Below, in pieces: positions 53,412 to 63,000 of a stretch of 64,000 bases of DNA (positions within the stretch are counted from its first letter, which is position 1; the number at the start of each line of letters is the position of its first letter). The position numbers and the translations under genes were made by a program. The DNA comes from an uncultured Bacteroidales bacterium (GTDB lineage Bacteria; Bacteroidota; Bacteroidia; Bacteroidales; Bacteroidaceae), in the NCBI GenBank assembly GCA_902781515.1, contig CACZJU010000001.1, forward strand, positions 202,349-266,348. Reading direction: 5' to 3'. The notes below the pieces were generated by a model, which saw only the letters and a list, made by a program, of their open reading frames with translations, had not been told where the DNA came from and ran no database searches.

Positions 53412-54893
53412 TTAATATTTAAGTTGCGCTGCTTCGCTTTCATTGCCAGAGCGGTCAACAGCGGTCACCGCGAGGTGCACACCATTCAATAAAAGAGACA
53501 AACGCGAGTATGAATATTCCGGTGTTGGGAGAAGGGTAGCCACAAGATTTTCAGCGCGTTTGGTATCTACGGGCTTTTGTCGCGAAGCATAAACATTGTA
53601 GCGTACTCCACCATTTCCGTTCTCTGAAGTGTCTGCGTTCCATCGCAATAGCGTCAATCCGTCTGGTAATTCTTCTTGTGAGAATCCAGTTGGTGCGGCC
53701 GGAGCTATACTGTCGTTCCATGTGTATTGAATCGGCAGGGCAGGGTAGGCATAGAAGGTCTGTCTAAGGTAATCCATCAGTCCTTTGGTGTTGTCGGTAA
53801 GGAACTTTGAACGGAAATAGGCCTGTCCAGCCAATCCTTGTTGACGAATGTAATGCAGTTGACGGGAAATTTCTTGCAGTGTCCAGTTGCGTTCTTGTGG
53901 ATGAAGCAAATAAATTCCAAGTCCAGGTGCAACGGCTCTTCCGTAGCATCCTTCCTGCCAGTCTGCAGCGAATGGGTAGAAATGGTCGCCTGTGAAATAC
54001 ATCATTGGGAACAGTGCATCTTGAATGCCTTCGCGCAACCATCCTTGAGCATCCTGATTTACGGCATCGTAAGCATTCCATCCACGACTCGAATATCGTC
54101 TTGTGTCGCGATATTTCCCAACAGGGCTGCAGGACATCACCACCCAAGGTTTCTTAGCTTTCACCTCTCCGTATATACGACGCACAATACGTGTCACATT
54201 ATCGCGCCGCCATTGTGCTTTGTTCTTTCCGTTGCCGTATTTCTTATATGTGGTGCCATCCGGAAACGAATTTGCCTGCTCGGGATAGCGGATATAGTCG
54301 AAGTGTATGCCGTCAATATCATAGCGCTCTACCACTTCATTCACCATACGCGACAGATAGTCGGCAGTGCCAGGCATTCCCGGGTCAAGATAATATTGTC
54401 CCTGATGTTTTCGCAGTAATTCGGGATGTGTCTTTAGAAGAGATTTGTTGCCCATGCGTTTCACCACCTCTACTTTGAAGGCTGGAATTGTCACTATCCA
54501 TGCGTGAAGTTCCATTCCGCGTCGGTGTGTTTCTTCGATTGCAAAAGCCAGAGGGTCATAACCGGGTGAACGGTCGTAAGAGCCTGTCAGGCACTGGTCC
54601 CAAGGTTCTGTTGATGAGGGATATATCACAGAACCGCGCACTCGCGTTTGCAGTAGGACGGTGTTGATGTGGCACGATTGCAACTGGTCGAGCAACTGGC
54701 ACAATTCCTGTTTTTGTCGCTCGATGCTTTGAGGTGAGGTTGCTTTTGTACGAGGCCAGTCCAAACCACTCAATGTGGTCACCCACACTGCACGCAGTTC
54801 GTGTTTTGGTGCTTCGGCTTCCCAAGGCAGTTGTGCTTTTATGCTTGTTGCCAAGCTCCACAATAGTAGTGTGGCTAATAGGACTTTTCTCAT
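53412..54893 (-). CDS. GHL10 (DUF187) family glycosyl-hydrolase-like lipid- or cell-wall-associated protein
   Basis: A 493-residue exported protein (signal peptide LLATLLLWSLATSIKAQ). The barrel begins with ELRAVWVTTLSGLDWP and shows INTVLLQTRVRG, ELHAWIVTIPAF, YDIDGIHFDYIRYP and VVMSCSPVGKY, the pattern of family-10-like GHL10 proteins. The Asp residues in FDYIRYP are candidates for catalysis. A C-terminal Fn3-like module (~395-490, VRYNVYASR and VTAVDRSGNESEA) completes it. Substrate unknown; related proteins are suspected to act on cell-wall or glycan polymers. Promoter TATCTTTG at 54985-54978 with a leader near 80 bases. Confidence 0.87.
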   Translation of the reverse strand: MRKVLLATLLLWSLATSIKAQLPWEAEAPKHELRAVWVTTLSGLDWPRTKATSPQSIERQKQELCQLLDQLQSCHINTVLLQTRVRGSVIYPSSTEPWDQCLTGSYDRSPGYDPLAFAIEETHRRGMELHAWIVTIPAFKVEVVKRMGNKSLLKTHPELLRKHQGQYYLDPGMPGTADYLSRMVNEVVERYDIDGIHFDYIRYPEQANSFPDGTTYKKYGNGKNKAQWRRDNVTRIVRRIYGEVKAKKPWVVMSCSPVGKYRDTRRYSSRGWNAYDAVNQDAQGWLREGIQDALFPMMYFTGDHFYPFAADWQEGCYGRAVAPGLGIYLLHPQERNWTLQEISRQLHYIRQQGLAGQAYFRSKFLTDNTKGLMDYLRQTFYAYPALPIQYTWNDSIAPAAPTGFSQEELPDGLTLLRWNADTSENGNGGVRYNVYASRQKPVDTKRAENLVATLLPTPEYSYSRLSLLLNGVHLAVTAVDRSGNESEAAQLKY

Positions 54894-54977
54894 TATTATA
54901 CTTATTTAATATTATAATGCGCTTGTACGCGCTTGCGCATACGTGAGACAGGATAGGATAATTGATGTAATTATGGG

Positions 54978-54985
54978 CAAAGATA
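54978..54985 (-). promoter_or_regulatory. -7 box of the GHL10 gene
   Basis: TATCTTTG on the minus strand in the divergent gap with cstA. Confidence 0.68.
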
Positions 54986-55028
54986 AGAAATAATTACCAA
55001 TTACGGATTACTAATTCCGAAAATTGCG

Positions 55029-55036
55029 TATCTTTG
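55029..55036 (+). promoter_or_regulatory. -7 box of the cstA run
   Basis: TATCTTTG, 26 bases before the ATG at 55063. Confidence 0.72.
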
Positions 55037-55062
55037 CATATTGATAATAATTCTACGCCGTT

Positions 55063-56472
55063 ATGATTAGTTTTTCTTTGGCTTTGGTAGCCCTTTTATT
55101 AGGCTATTTGATATATGGAAAGGTGGTTGAACACGCCTTTGGCATAGAGCCGGAACAACGAACCCCGGCCTATACCAAACAAGACGGTATAGACTATACT
55201 CCGATGTCTCGTTGGCGAGTATTCCTTATTCAGTTTCTCAACATTGCCGGCACAGGTCCCATCTTTGGAGCAATCATGGGCATACAGTTCGGTCCAGCAG
55301 CATATCTGTGGATAGTGCTTGGTTGCATTTTCATTGGTGCTGTCCATGATTATCTGACAGGTATGATGTGCGTCCGCAAGGGCGGTATTTCCCTGCCTGA
55401 GATACTTGGCGATGAACTGGGTAGCGCGATGCGTCAGGGTATGCGACTATTCTCGATTGTGCTGTTAGTGCTTGTGGGAACTGTGTTTGTAGTTACTCCT
55501 GCCGACCTTTTGGCAGAGATGACGAATGGCTCGATGGGGCGTTTGGCATGGGTTGGTGTGATATTCATATATTATATTTTAGCAACGATGCTTCCCATCA
55601 GCACCCTCATCGGTAAACTCTATCCGCTGTTTGGTATTTCGCTGTTGGTTATGGCATTGCTCACTTGCTATGGTATCTATACGGAGTCGGGATGGTTGCC
55701 AGAGGTTACAGACGGACTGGCAAGTCATCATCCCAAGGGACTGCCCGTGTTCCCTATGCTTTGTATCACTATAGCCTGTGGAGCGGTAAGCGGATTTCAT
55801 GGAACGCAAAGCCCCATGATGTCGCGTTGCATTGAGAATGAGCGTCACGGTCGCGTGGTGTTTTATGGAGCAATGATAACCGAGGGCGTGGTGGCAATGA
55901 TATGGGCCGCAGCCGCTATTAAATATGCTGGAACATACGAGCATTTGGCAGAATTGGGAACACCTGGCGTTGTGGTAAATATGATATGCAATACGTGGTT
56001 TGGAGCCGTAGGTGCCGTTTTGGCAGTACTTGGCGTTGTTGCTGCTCCCATTACATCGGGCGATACTGCATTCCGTTCAGCTCGTCTGATTGTGGCAGAC
56101 ATTCTTCACATAGGCCAGCAACGATTCGTAAGCCGTTTTGCTATTGCCTTGCCAATGTTTGCAATATCTGTGGCATTGGTGTTCATCGACTTTAACGTAC
56201 TGTGGCGCTATTTCGCCTGGACGAACCAGACGTTGGCAACCTTTACACTCTGGGCCGCTACAGTGTGGATGGTACGAAAGGGACGTTGCTACTGGATACC
56301 CTTCATTCCTGCTCTATTTATGACGGTGGTCTGCACATCGTATATACTGATTGCTCCCGAAGGATTCAGCCTGCCCTATGTGCCAAGCATCATTGCTGGT
56401 CTGATAGTGATGTTTGCTTCTGCTGCGGGATTTATTATATGGAAAATAAATTATAACAAAAATAATAACTGA
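55063..56472 (+). CDS. CstA-family carbon starvation/peptide transporter
   Basis: A 469-residue membrane protein, about 12 helices, shorter than E. coli CstA (about 700) but of the kind usual in Bacteroidota. Conserved segments: RTPAYTKQDGIDYTPMSRW, FLNIAGTGPIFGAIMGIQFGP, GAVHDYLTGMMCVRKGG, GFHGTQSPMMSRC and APITSGDTAFRSARLIVAD. Family members import pyruvate or peptides. It begins a plus-strand run with an outer-membrane barrel, SemiSWEET and NhaC genes. Confidence 0.92.
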   Translation: MISFSLALVALLLGYLIYGKVVEHAFGIEPEQRTPAYTKQDGIDYTPMSRWRVFLIQFLNIAGTGPIFGAIMGIQFGPAAYLWIVLGCIFIGAVHDYLTGMMCVRKGGISLPEILGDELGSAMRQGMRLFSIVLLVLVGTVFVVTPADLLAEMTNGSMGRLAWVGVIFIYYILATMLPISTLIGKLYPLFGISLLVMALLTCYGIYTESGWLPEVTDGLASHHPKGLPVFPMLCITIACGAVSGFHGTQSPMMSRCIENERHGRVVFYGAMITEGVVAMIWAAAAIKYAGTYEHLAELGTPGVVVNMICNTWFGAVGAVLAVLGVVAAPITSGDTAFRSARLIVADILHIGQQRFVSRFAIALPMFAISVALVFIDFNVLWRYFAWTNQTLATFTLWAATVWMVRKGRCYWIPFIPALFMTVVCTSYILIAPEGFSLPYVPSIIAGLIVMFASAAGFIIWKINYNKNNN

Positions 56473-56476
56473 AACT

Positions 56477-57007
56477 ATGATGAAAAGAACTATTCTGGCC
56501 CTTTTGCTGGCCGTTGTATGTGTTGGTGCTAATGCACAGTTCGAGAAGAAAACCAAGTATCTGAATGCCTCACTTACAGGTCTCGACCTCAACTACAGTA
56601 AGAATTCGCGATTCCATCTTGGCTTCGAGGCTACGGCAGGTTATTTTGTGAAGGATAGCTGGATGATAGACGCCCGCGCAGGACTGAATCATCAGGTGGT
56701 GAAGGCCGCTCCCGATGAAACCAGTTTTGAACTGGGAGCAGGTTTCCGTTACTATTTCAAGAGTTGCGGTATCTTCCTTGGTTCTGGTGTTCTGTATGAT
56801 TTGACAAGTGGTCCGAAACCTACTATTCTTGGTACAATGGCAAAGCGTACCGACAACCATGTTTTAATGCCTGTTGAGGCTGGCTATTGCTTCTATGTCA
56901 ACCATTACATTAGCATCGAGCCCGCTTTGTATTACAATATATGTCTTGATGACTTCAAGGATGCCAGTCGTGTAGGACTTCGCTTGGGTCTTGGCTTCTA
57001 TTTCTAA
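56477..57007 (+). CDS. Small outer-membrane beta-barrel protein
   Basis: A 176-residue protein with signal peptide (LALLLAVVCVGANAQ) and alternating amphipathic strands ending in aromatic residues (FELGAGFRYYF, FLGSGVLYDL, RVGLRLGLGFYF with terminal Phe). This is typical of eight-stranded porin-like/OMP barrels of Bacteroidota. It starts 4 bases after cstA and 12 bases before the SemiSWEET gene. Function unknown. Confidence 0.82.
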   Translation: MMKRTILALLLAVVCVGANAQFEKKTKYLNASLTGLDLNYSKNSRFHLGFEATAGYFVKDSWMIDARAGLNHQVVKAAPDETSFELGAGFRYYFKSCGIFLGSGVLYDLTSGPKPTILGTMAKRTDNHVLMPVEAGYCFYVNHYISIEPALYYNICLDDFKDASRVGLRLGLGFYF

Positions 57008-57019
57008 CACCGTTTTTCA

Positions 57020-57307
57020 ATGGACAACCAGATGTTGTTTGAAATCTGCGGTTGGGTAGCCAGCATCAGCATGATTCTGGGCTATTTGCCACAGGCTATA
57101 CAGACCATTCGCACCCGCAACACTGATGGCATAGCATTGCCAACGTTCCTGATGATGGCTATCGGAGGCTTTTGCTTTATGCTTCAGGGCATTCTTCACA
57201 AGCCCGATATTCTTTGGGCTTTGTTCCTTACGAACCTTGTCACTACGTCCTGCAGTGTCATCGTTTTTGTCATAAAGATTTATAATGATTATTTTAAGGG
57301 GAGTTAA
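57020..57307 (+). CDS. SemiSWEET-type PQ-loop transporter
   Basis: A 95-residue, three-helix protein. The PQ motif is in ISMILGYLPQAIQTIRTRNTDGIALPTF, followed by the second and third helices (MMAIGGFCFMLQGI and LTNLVTTSCSVIVFVIKIY). Bacterial SemiSWEETs work as homodimers and carry sugars. The stop lies in a run of GGAAGTTAAAA repeats that forms the gap to nhaC. Confidence 0.92.
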   Translation: MDNQMLFEICGWVASISMILGYLPQAIQTIRTRNTDGIALPTFLMMAIGGFCFMLQGILHKPDILWALFLTNLVTTSCSVIVFVIKIYNDYFKGS

Positions 57308-57343
57308 AGGGGAGTTAAAAGGAAGTTAAAAGGAAGTTAAAGG
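57297..57343. repeat. GGAAGTTAAAA tandem array
   Basis: Four 10-11-base units (GGGGAGTTAAA, GGGGAGTTAAAA, GGAAGTTAAAA, GGAAGTTAAA) between the SemiSWEET and nhaC genes. The last unit ends three bases before the nhaC ATG, in the ribosome-binding region. Confidence 0.85.
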
Positions 57344-57346
57344 ATA

Positions 57347-58681
57347 ATGGGTAACGGTAAATGGTGGGCGCTGTCACCGCTGTTGGTGTTTCTGACGTTT
57401 TATCTCGTGTTCAGCCTTTTGGCACACGATTTCTACAGCGTGCCCATAACGGTGGCTTTCATGGTAGCTTCGGGCTATTCATTGCTGCTGTTGCGTGGAA
57501 TGACACTCGACGAGCGCATTAAGGTCTATTCCAAGGGTGCTGCTCACAGCAATCTGCTCATGATGGTGTGGATATTCATCCTCGCCGGAGCCTTTGCCCG
57601 TTCGGCAGAGAAAATGGGAGCCATTGGTGCCACCGTTGACCTTTGTCTGTGGGCCTTGCCTCCGCAATTGTTGTTGGCTGGGATGTTCCTTGCGGCCTGT
57701 TTCATTTCCATCAGTGTCGGCACCAGTGTCGGCACCATTGTGGCTCTCGTCCCCATCGCCGTTGGTATTACAAATACAATTGATAATGGACAATTGATAA
57801 TTGATAATTCCTATCTTTCCACTCCTCTCCTCGTGGGTGTGGTAGTTGGGGGAGCATATTTTGGCGACAATCTCTCGTTCATTTCCGATACGACTATTGT
57901 CGCAACCCAGACTCAGGGTTGCCGCATGAGCGACAAGTTCCGACTCAATGCCCGTATTGTTGTTCCGGCAGCGTTGGTCGTAATGGGACTCTATGTTGCA
58001 ATAGGGTGGAACACGACTTCATATTCCGCCCAACCACCTTCCGACTGGCTTCTCGTCTTGCCCTATATTGTGGTTTTGCTGACGGCGATAATGGGTGTTA
58101 ACGTAATGATTGTCTTGTCGTTGGGAATATTGTCAACGGGTGTCGTTGGCATCATTCGTGGTTCCTTCCGTATGTTTGAATGGATGACTGCAATGGGAGA
58201 GGGCATACTCAATATGGGCGAGCTTATCATAGTGACCTTGATGGCTGCGGGAATGGTGGGCGTTATCCGTCAGTTAGGGGGCATCGATTTCATTCTTCAT
58301 CGACTCACCCGTCACATTTCAGATCGTCGTGGAGCCGAATTCAGTCTTGCCGGTTTGGTGGTGTTCACCAACTTCTGCACTGCCAACAACACCATAGCCA
58401 TTCTTACCGTGGGAACTGTTGCTAAGGAGATATCCCAGCGATTCGGCATAGACCCTCGTCGTTCGGCTTCCATTTTGGACACATTCTCGTGCTTCGCCCA
58501 GAGCATCATCCCCTACGGGGCGCAGATGCTTATGGCCAGCAGTCTTGCATTCATTAATCCCATAGAAATCATTCCTTATCTCTACTATCCCTTCGTCATG
58601 TGTCTTTTTATGCTCATGGCGATATTATTCCGTTACCCTCGAAAATATGCAACAGATTCTAAAGTACTTTCCCAATCTTAG
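57347..58681 (+). CDS. NhaC-family Na+/H+ antiporter
   Basis: A 444-residue polytopic membrane protein of the NhaC/NqrB-like antiporter family. Helical segments include FAVSFMVASGYSLLLL-like starts, VSVGTSVGTIVALVPIAVGI, GVVVGGAYFGDNLSFISDTTIVATQTQG (the conserved Asp/Ser ion site) and FTNFCTANNTIAILTVGTVAKEI. A 7-mer array (57777-57809) inside the gene encodes TNTIDNGQLIIDNS in the loop just before the conserved GVVVGGAYFGDN helix, where other NhaC proteins have no such sequence that I recall. It overlaps rsmG by 35 bases. Confidence 0.88.
   Translation: MGNGKWWALSPLLVFLTFYLVFSLLAHDFYSVPITVAFMVASGYSLLLLRGMTLDERIKVYSKGAAHSNLLMMVWIFILAGAFARSAEKMGAIGATVDLCLWALPPQLLLAGMFLAACFISISVGTSVGTIVALVPIAVGITNTIDNGQLIIDNSYLSTPLLVGVVVGGAYFGDNLSFISDTTIVATQTQGCRMSDKFRLNARIVVPAALVVMGLYVAIGWNTTSYSAQPPSDWLLVLPYIVVLLTAIMGVNVMIVLSLGILSTGVVGIIRGSFRMFEWMTAMGEGILNMGELIIVTLMAAGMVGVIRQLGGIDFILHRLTRHISDRRGAEFSLAGLVVFTNFCTANNTIAILTVGTVAKEISQRFGIDPRRSASILDTFSCFAQSIIPYGAQMLMASSLAFINPIEIIPYLYYPFVMCLFMLMAILFRYPRKYATDSKVLSQS
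57777..57809. repeat. CAATTGATAAT-type 7-mer array inside nhaC
   Basis: Units CAATTGA, TAATGGA, CAATTGA, TAATTGA, TAATT. It is translated in frame as a short polar loop. Confidence 0.8.
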
Positions 58682-59267
58682 TGAAAGGCAGAAGGAGCAG
58701 CTCCAGCAGTTGGATGCCCTGTATCACGACTGGAATGCCAAAATCAATGTCATTTCGCGCAAGGACATCGATAACCTGTACGAACACCACGTTCTACATT
58801 CCCTTGGCATTGCCCAGTACATCAACTTCCGCGCAGGAACGACAGTGATGGACCTTGGCACTGGTGGCGGTTTTCCGGGTATTCCTTTGGCAATAATGTT
58901 TCCAGAGGTTAAGTTCCATTTGGTTGACAGTACCAAAAAGAAGATTCTGGTGTGCGACGAGGTGATTAAAGGTCTTGGTCTTCAGAATGTTACCACTCGC
59001 TGGTGTCGCGCTGAGGAGGAGAAGGGAAAGTTCGATTTCGTAGTCAGTCGTGCAGTAATGCCCCTTGCTGATTTGGTGAAAATCTGTCGCAAGAACGTCG
59101 CCAAAGAGTGCCACAACGCCTTACCTAACGGTTTGATTTGCCTGAAGGGAGGCGAGCTGGATAGTGAGACTTATCCGATGAAGAACAGTGTTGAGATAGT
59201 CCCCTTGAGTGACTATTTCTCAGAGCCTTTCTTCGAAACAAAGAAAGTTGTTTACTTGCCGTTATGA
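58647..59267 (+). CDS. rsmG: 16S rRNA G527 N7-methyltransferase
   Basis: Methylates G527 of 16S rRNA with SAM. 206 residues. The SAM-binding motif is VMDLGTGGGFPGIPLAIMFP; other family segments are WNAKINVISRKDIDNLYEHHVLHSL and DFVVSRAVMPLADLV. It overlaps nhaC by 35 bases and the MBL gene by ATGA, so all are read as one transcript. Confidence 0.95.
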   Translation: MQQILKYFPNLSERQKEQLQQLDALYHDWNAKINVISRKDIDNLYEHHVLHSLGIAQYINFRAGTTVMDLGTGGGFPGIPLAIMFPEVKFHLVDSTKKKILVCDEVIKGLGLQNVTTRWCRAEEEKGKFDFVVSRAVMPLADLVKICRKNVAKECHNALPNGLICLKGGELDSETYPMKNSVEIVPLSDYFSEPFFETKKVVYLPL

Positions 59268-59905
59268 TGGAATTTAAGCGCTTTGTGAGCAATCAGATAG
59301 GGGAGAACTGCTATCTGATTTGGGATGAGACCAAGGAGGCAGCCATCATCGATTGTGGTGCAATAGATCCTGTCAAGCAACAGCGAATTTCGCAGTTTGT
59401 TGCCGACAACGGCTTGACACTCAAGCTTGTGCTGCAAACCCATACACACTTCGACCACATCTTCGGTCTGCCGTTCCTCTATCGCGAATATGGTTTGCGC
59501 CCCATGTTCCACATTGCCGAGCAACCCATTTATGATGCGGCACCGCAGATGTCAAGCGAATGGTTCGGAGTAGATATACCCAGTCCTCTTCCGGCTCCTC
59601 AAGCATATCTTGCCGACAATTCCGAAGTTGTTTTTGGCAACACCACTCTCAAGGTCCTCCACACTCCGGGTCACACCCCTGGTGGCGTTTCGTTCTACGA
59701 GCCAAATTCGGGTGTGGTTTTCACTGGCGACACACTGTTTGCGGGAGGTATTGGACGCACCGATTTGCCCCTTGGCAACTATGCCGACGAGATTAATTCC
59801 ATTCGTCAGCGTCTGTTCACTCTTCCGCCCTCCACAGTGGTCTATCCAGGGCATGGTCCATCGTCAACTATTGGCGATGAGAGCGTTTCTAATCCCTATA
59901 TTTAG
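59264..59905 (+). CDS. MBL-fold metallo-hydrolase, glyoxalase II-like
   Basis: A 213-residue metallo-beta-lactamase-fold hydrolase. Metal motif THTHFDHIFGLPF (HxHxDH), second His in LHTPGHTPGGVSF, Asp in FTGDTLFAGGIGRTDLP and the last His in YPGHGPSSTIGDE. The compact form without the C-terminal glyoxalase II domain is typical of thioesterase-like hydrolases of this type. Last gene of the cstA run. Confidence 0.92.
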   Translation: MMEFKRFVSNQIGENCYLIWDETKEAAIIDCGAIDPVKQQRISQFVADNGLTLKLVLQTHTHFDHIFGLPFLYREYGLRPMFHIAEQPIYDAAPQMSSEWFGVDIPSPLPAPQAYLADNSEVVFGNTTLKVLHTPGHTPGGVSFYEPNSGVVFTGDTLFAGGIGRTDLPLGNYADEINSIRQRLFTLPPSTVVYPGHGPSSTIGDESVSNPYI

Positions 59906-60004
59906 AAAATCCTTATCCTTTTCGCATTTTTTCTTTGCGGTATACGAATATTTTTCGTAATTTTACCACGATTTATGCGTGAAAATGTAAAATTTAATAC
60001 CGAT

Positions 60005-63000
60005 ATGAGAAAATTTCTATTTCTTTTAAGCTTGCTGACCGTTACGCTCGGCTCCCGTGCTGAGGTGGTCGATACGGTCGAGGTGGCAGCTCCTGCCGAC
60101 ACATTGAAGTCTGCGATTATGTCGAAGATTCAATACATTGTATCCGGCACTTCAGCAACTGTCATTGCCCGTTCGCCTCGCTATAGTGGCGTTGTCGAGA
60201 TTCCCAGCAAGGTAGTTGTCATTGACACAGTTGCCGAAACCAAAACGGAGTACCCTGTGACAGCAATCGGCAAGCTGGCCTTCGAAAAGTGTACCGCTCT
60301 TCGTTCACTGACCATTCCCAATTCTGTTACAGAGTTTGGAACCTCTGCTTTCAGTGGTTGCTCGAGGTTGGATTCTATAACCATTCCCAACAGTGTAGTC
60401 AAGTCAGGAACCAGCACATTCGAGTCGTGCACCAATTTGACTCGTATTACCTTGGGCACTGGTCTTACAGCACTTCCCGACAATATGTTCGTCGGTTGCT
60501 CAAGTGTGACCAAGATTGACATCCCCGAAGGCGTTACCTCCCTCGGTAAGAATGTTTTCGGCGATTGCAAGGGCTTGGTTCTTTTGTCGCTGCCCTCTAC
60601 TCTTAACACCATAGGTCTCGGAGCCTTCTCTGGTTGTGAAAAGCTTTCAGGTGTTGAGATTAAGGGTCCTGTAACATCCATCGAGAACAACACCTTCAAG
60701 GGCTGCAGCAACCTTCGCGCAGCAGTTCTGCCCGAAGGCATCACCAAGATTGGTAACTCTGCTTTCGACGGTTGCTCGTTGATGACTTCGTGCAACATTC
60801 CTTCCACAGTCACCAGCATTGGTAAGCGTGCCTTTGCAAAATGCTCCAGCGTTGCTTCACTGGATATTCCTGCCGGATTGAAGACTCTCAGCGACTCTGC
60901 TTTTGCCGGTTGCGAGCTCATCACCAAGGCTGACCTTCCAAGCGGATTAAAGACCATCAGCGCACAGGCATTCCGTGGCTGTACAGCTCTTAAGGATGTC
61001 ACTATGACTGGTACCACAGACATCAAGGCTTATGCTTTCGGCGGCTGTACCAGCATTCAGACAATCGTCATGCCCACCACAGTGAAGACTATCGATGCCA
61101 ACGCGTTCAACGGTTGCAAATCGCTCGAATCTGTCACTTTGGGCACAGCAATTAAGAAAATTGACAACTATGTGTTCTCGGGCTGCTCAAGCTTGAAGAC
61201 AATCGAGATTCCCACCAATGTTGCCAGCATCGGTAACTATGCTTTCAGCGGTTGTACTTCACTTCAGACAATAACTTTACCCGACAAGACCACTACCGTC
61301 GGTATCAACAGCTTTGCTGACTGCTCTGCGCTTACATCAGTTATCATGCCAAAGGTGAAGACTATCGACGTTTGCGCCTTTTCAAACTGCAAGGCTCTGG
61401 CTTCTGTCGATTTACCCACCACACTCACTGAAATAAGGAAGCAGGCCTTCCAGAACTGCGAGTCGCTGACCTCGATGGTGTTCCCCTCTTCGCTGGCAAA
61501 CCTTCGCGACTCGGCATTCTACAGTTGTAAGACCTTGGCTTCGGTGCAGTTCAACGATTCTCCCGTTACCATTTATAACGGCGTTTTCGCTGATTGCCCC
61601 CTGCTGACCACTATCGACCTTGGCACAAAGCTCAAGGCTCTAAAGGAAGCAGTATTCGAGGGTTGTACCTCTATGACAACAATCAGCCTGCCGGGAACAA
61701 CAACCGAACTCAACAAATATGCTTTTGCACGTTGCGAGAACCTCACCAACGTCACAATAGGTGAGGGCACAACAACCATTGGTGAAGGCTCTTTCTTTGG
61801 CTGTCCCAAGCTTGCGGCAGTCACTTTGCCCAGCACCCTGACCACCATCAACGATATGGCATTCTCGTCGTGCGATGCTCTCACTTCCATCACCATTCCT
61901 GCTAAGGTGACCAATATCGGCAATGCAGCCTTTGCTCAGTGCCAGTCACTTAACAACGTTACTATCGAGAATGGTGTGGGTAAAATTGGTAACTATGTGT
62001 TCCGCGGTTGTGAGAACCTTGCTTCTGTAGTCATTCCCACCAGCGTAACATCTATCGGTGAGTATGCTTTCTATAGCTGTCCGGCTCTCACCAGTGTCAC
62101 TTTCCAGAATTCACCCACTGAGGTCGGGAAACTGGCCTTTGCCGGTTGTCCTCAGCTTGCCACCGTTGACTTCGGCACAGCCTTGAAGTCTGTCGGTGAG
62201 TTTGCCTTCGCCAACTGCTCGTCGCTTACGTCTGTCACCATTCCTGCCACTGCGCAGAAGGTTGACAAGCGTGCTTTCTACAACTGCCCGGCTCTCGCCA
62301 ACGTCAATCTGTCAGCAGCCGCTGTCGAAGAATATGCATTCGCCCAGTGTCCTGCCATTGCCAGCCTCACTCTCGGTGCTGGTGTGCAGACAATCGGTCG
62401 TTCGGCCTTTGAGGGAGCCGACAAGATTCCTGCACTTGCTACTCCGGCATCTCTCACTTCCATCGGTGCCAACGCTTTCGCAGGTTGCGCTTCATTGGCA
62501 AGTGTGACATTCGCCGAAGGTCTCACCACTCTTGATGAGAATGCTTTCCGCGGTTGCACATCACTTGCTACACTCGCTCTGCCCACCAGCCTCACAACAG
62601 TTGGCGATGGAGCCTTCAGCGACTGCGAAGCCCTCACCGCTGCCAACCTCGGCGCAGGTGTTGCAGCCCTTGGCAAATATGCCTTCTACAACTGCGCGGC
62701 TCTCACCAATGTGCAGATTCCCGCCAGCCTGCAGACTATCGGCAGTCAGGCCTTCTATGGCTGCAATGCACTCACTCAGCCCAACTTTGCCGACTACCAG
62801 ACACTCTGCGGCATCTCCTTCGCCGACCCCACTGCCAATCCAGCCTCTCTCGCCCACCGCGTATTCGTAGGTGGTGCTGAGGTTACATCGGCAATAATCC
62901 CCGATGGAATCGCTAAAATTGGCGACTATGCCTTCTGCGACGTTACAGCCCTGCAGTCGGTTACTCTGCCTGCTACGCTCGACTCCATTGGTGCCTATGC

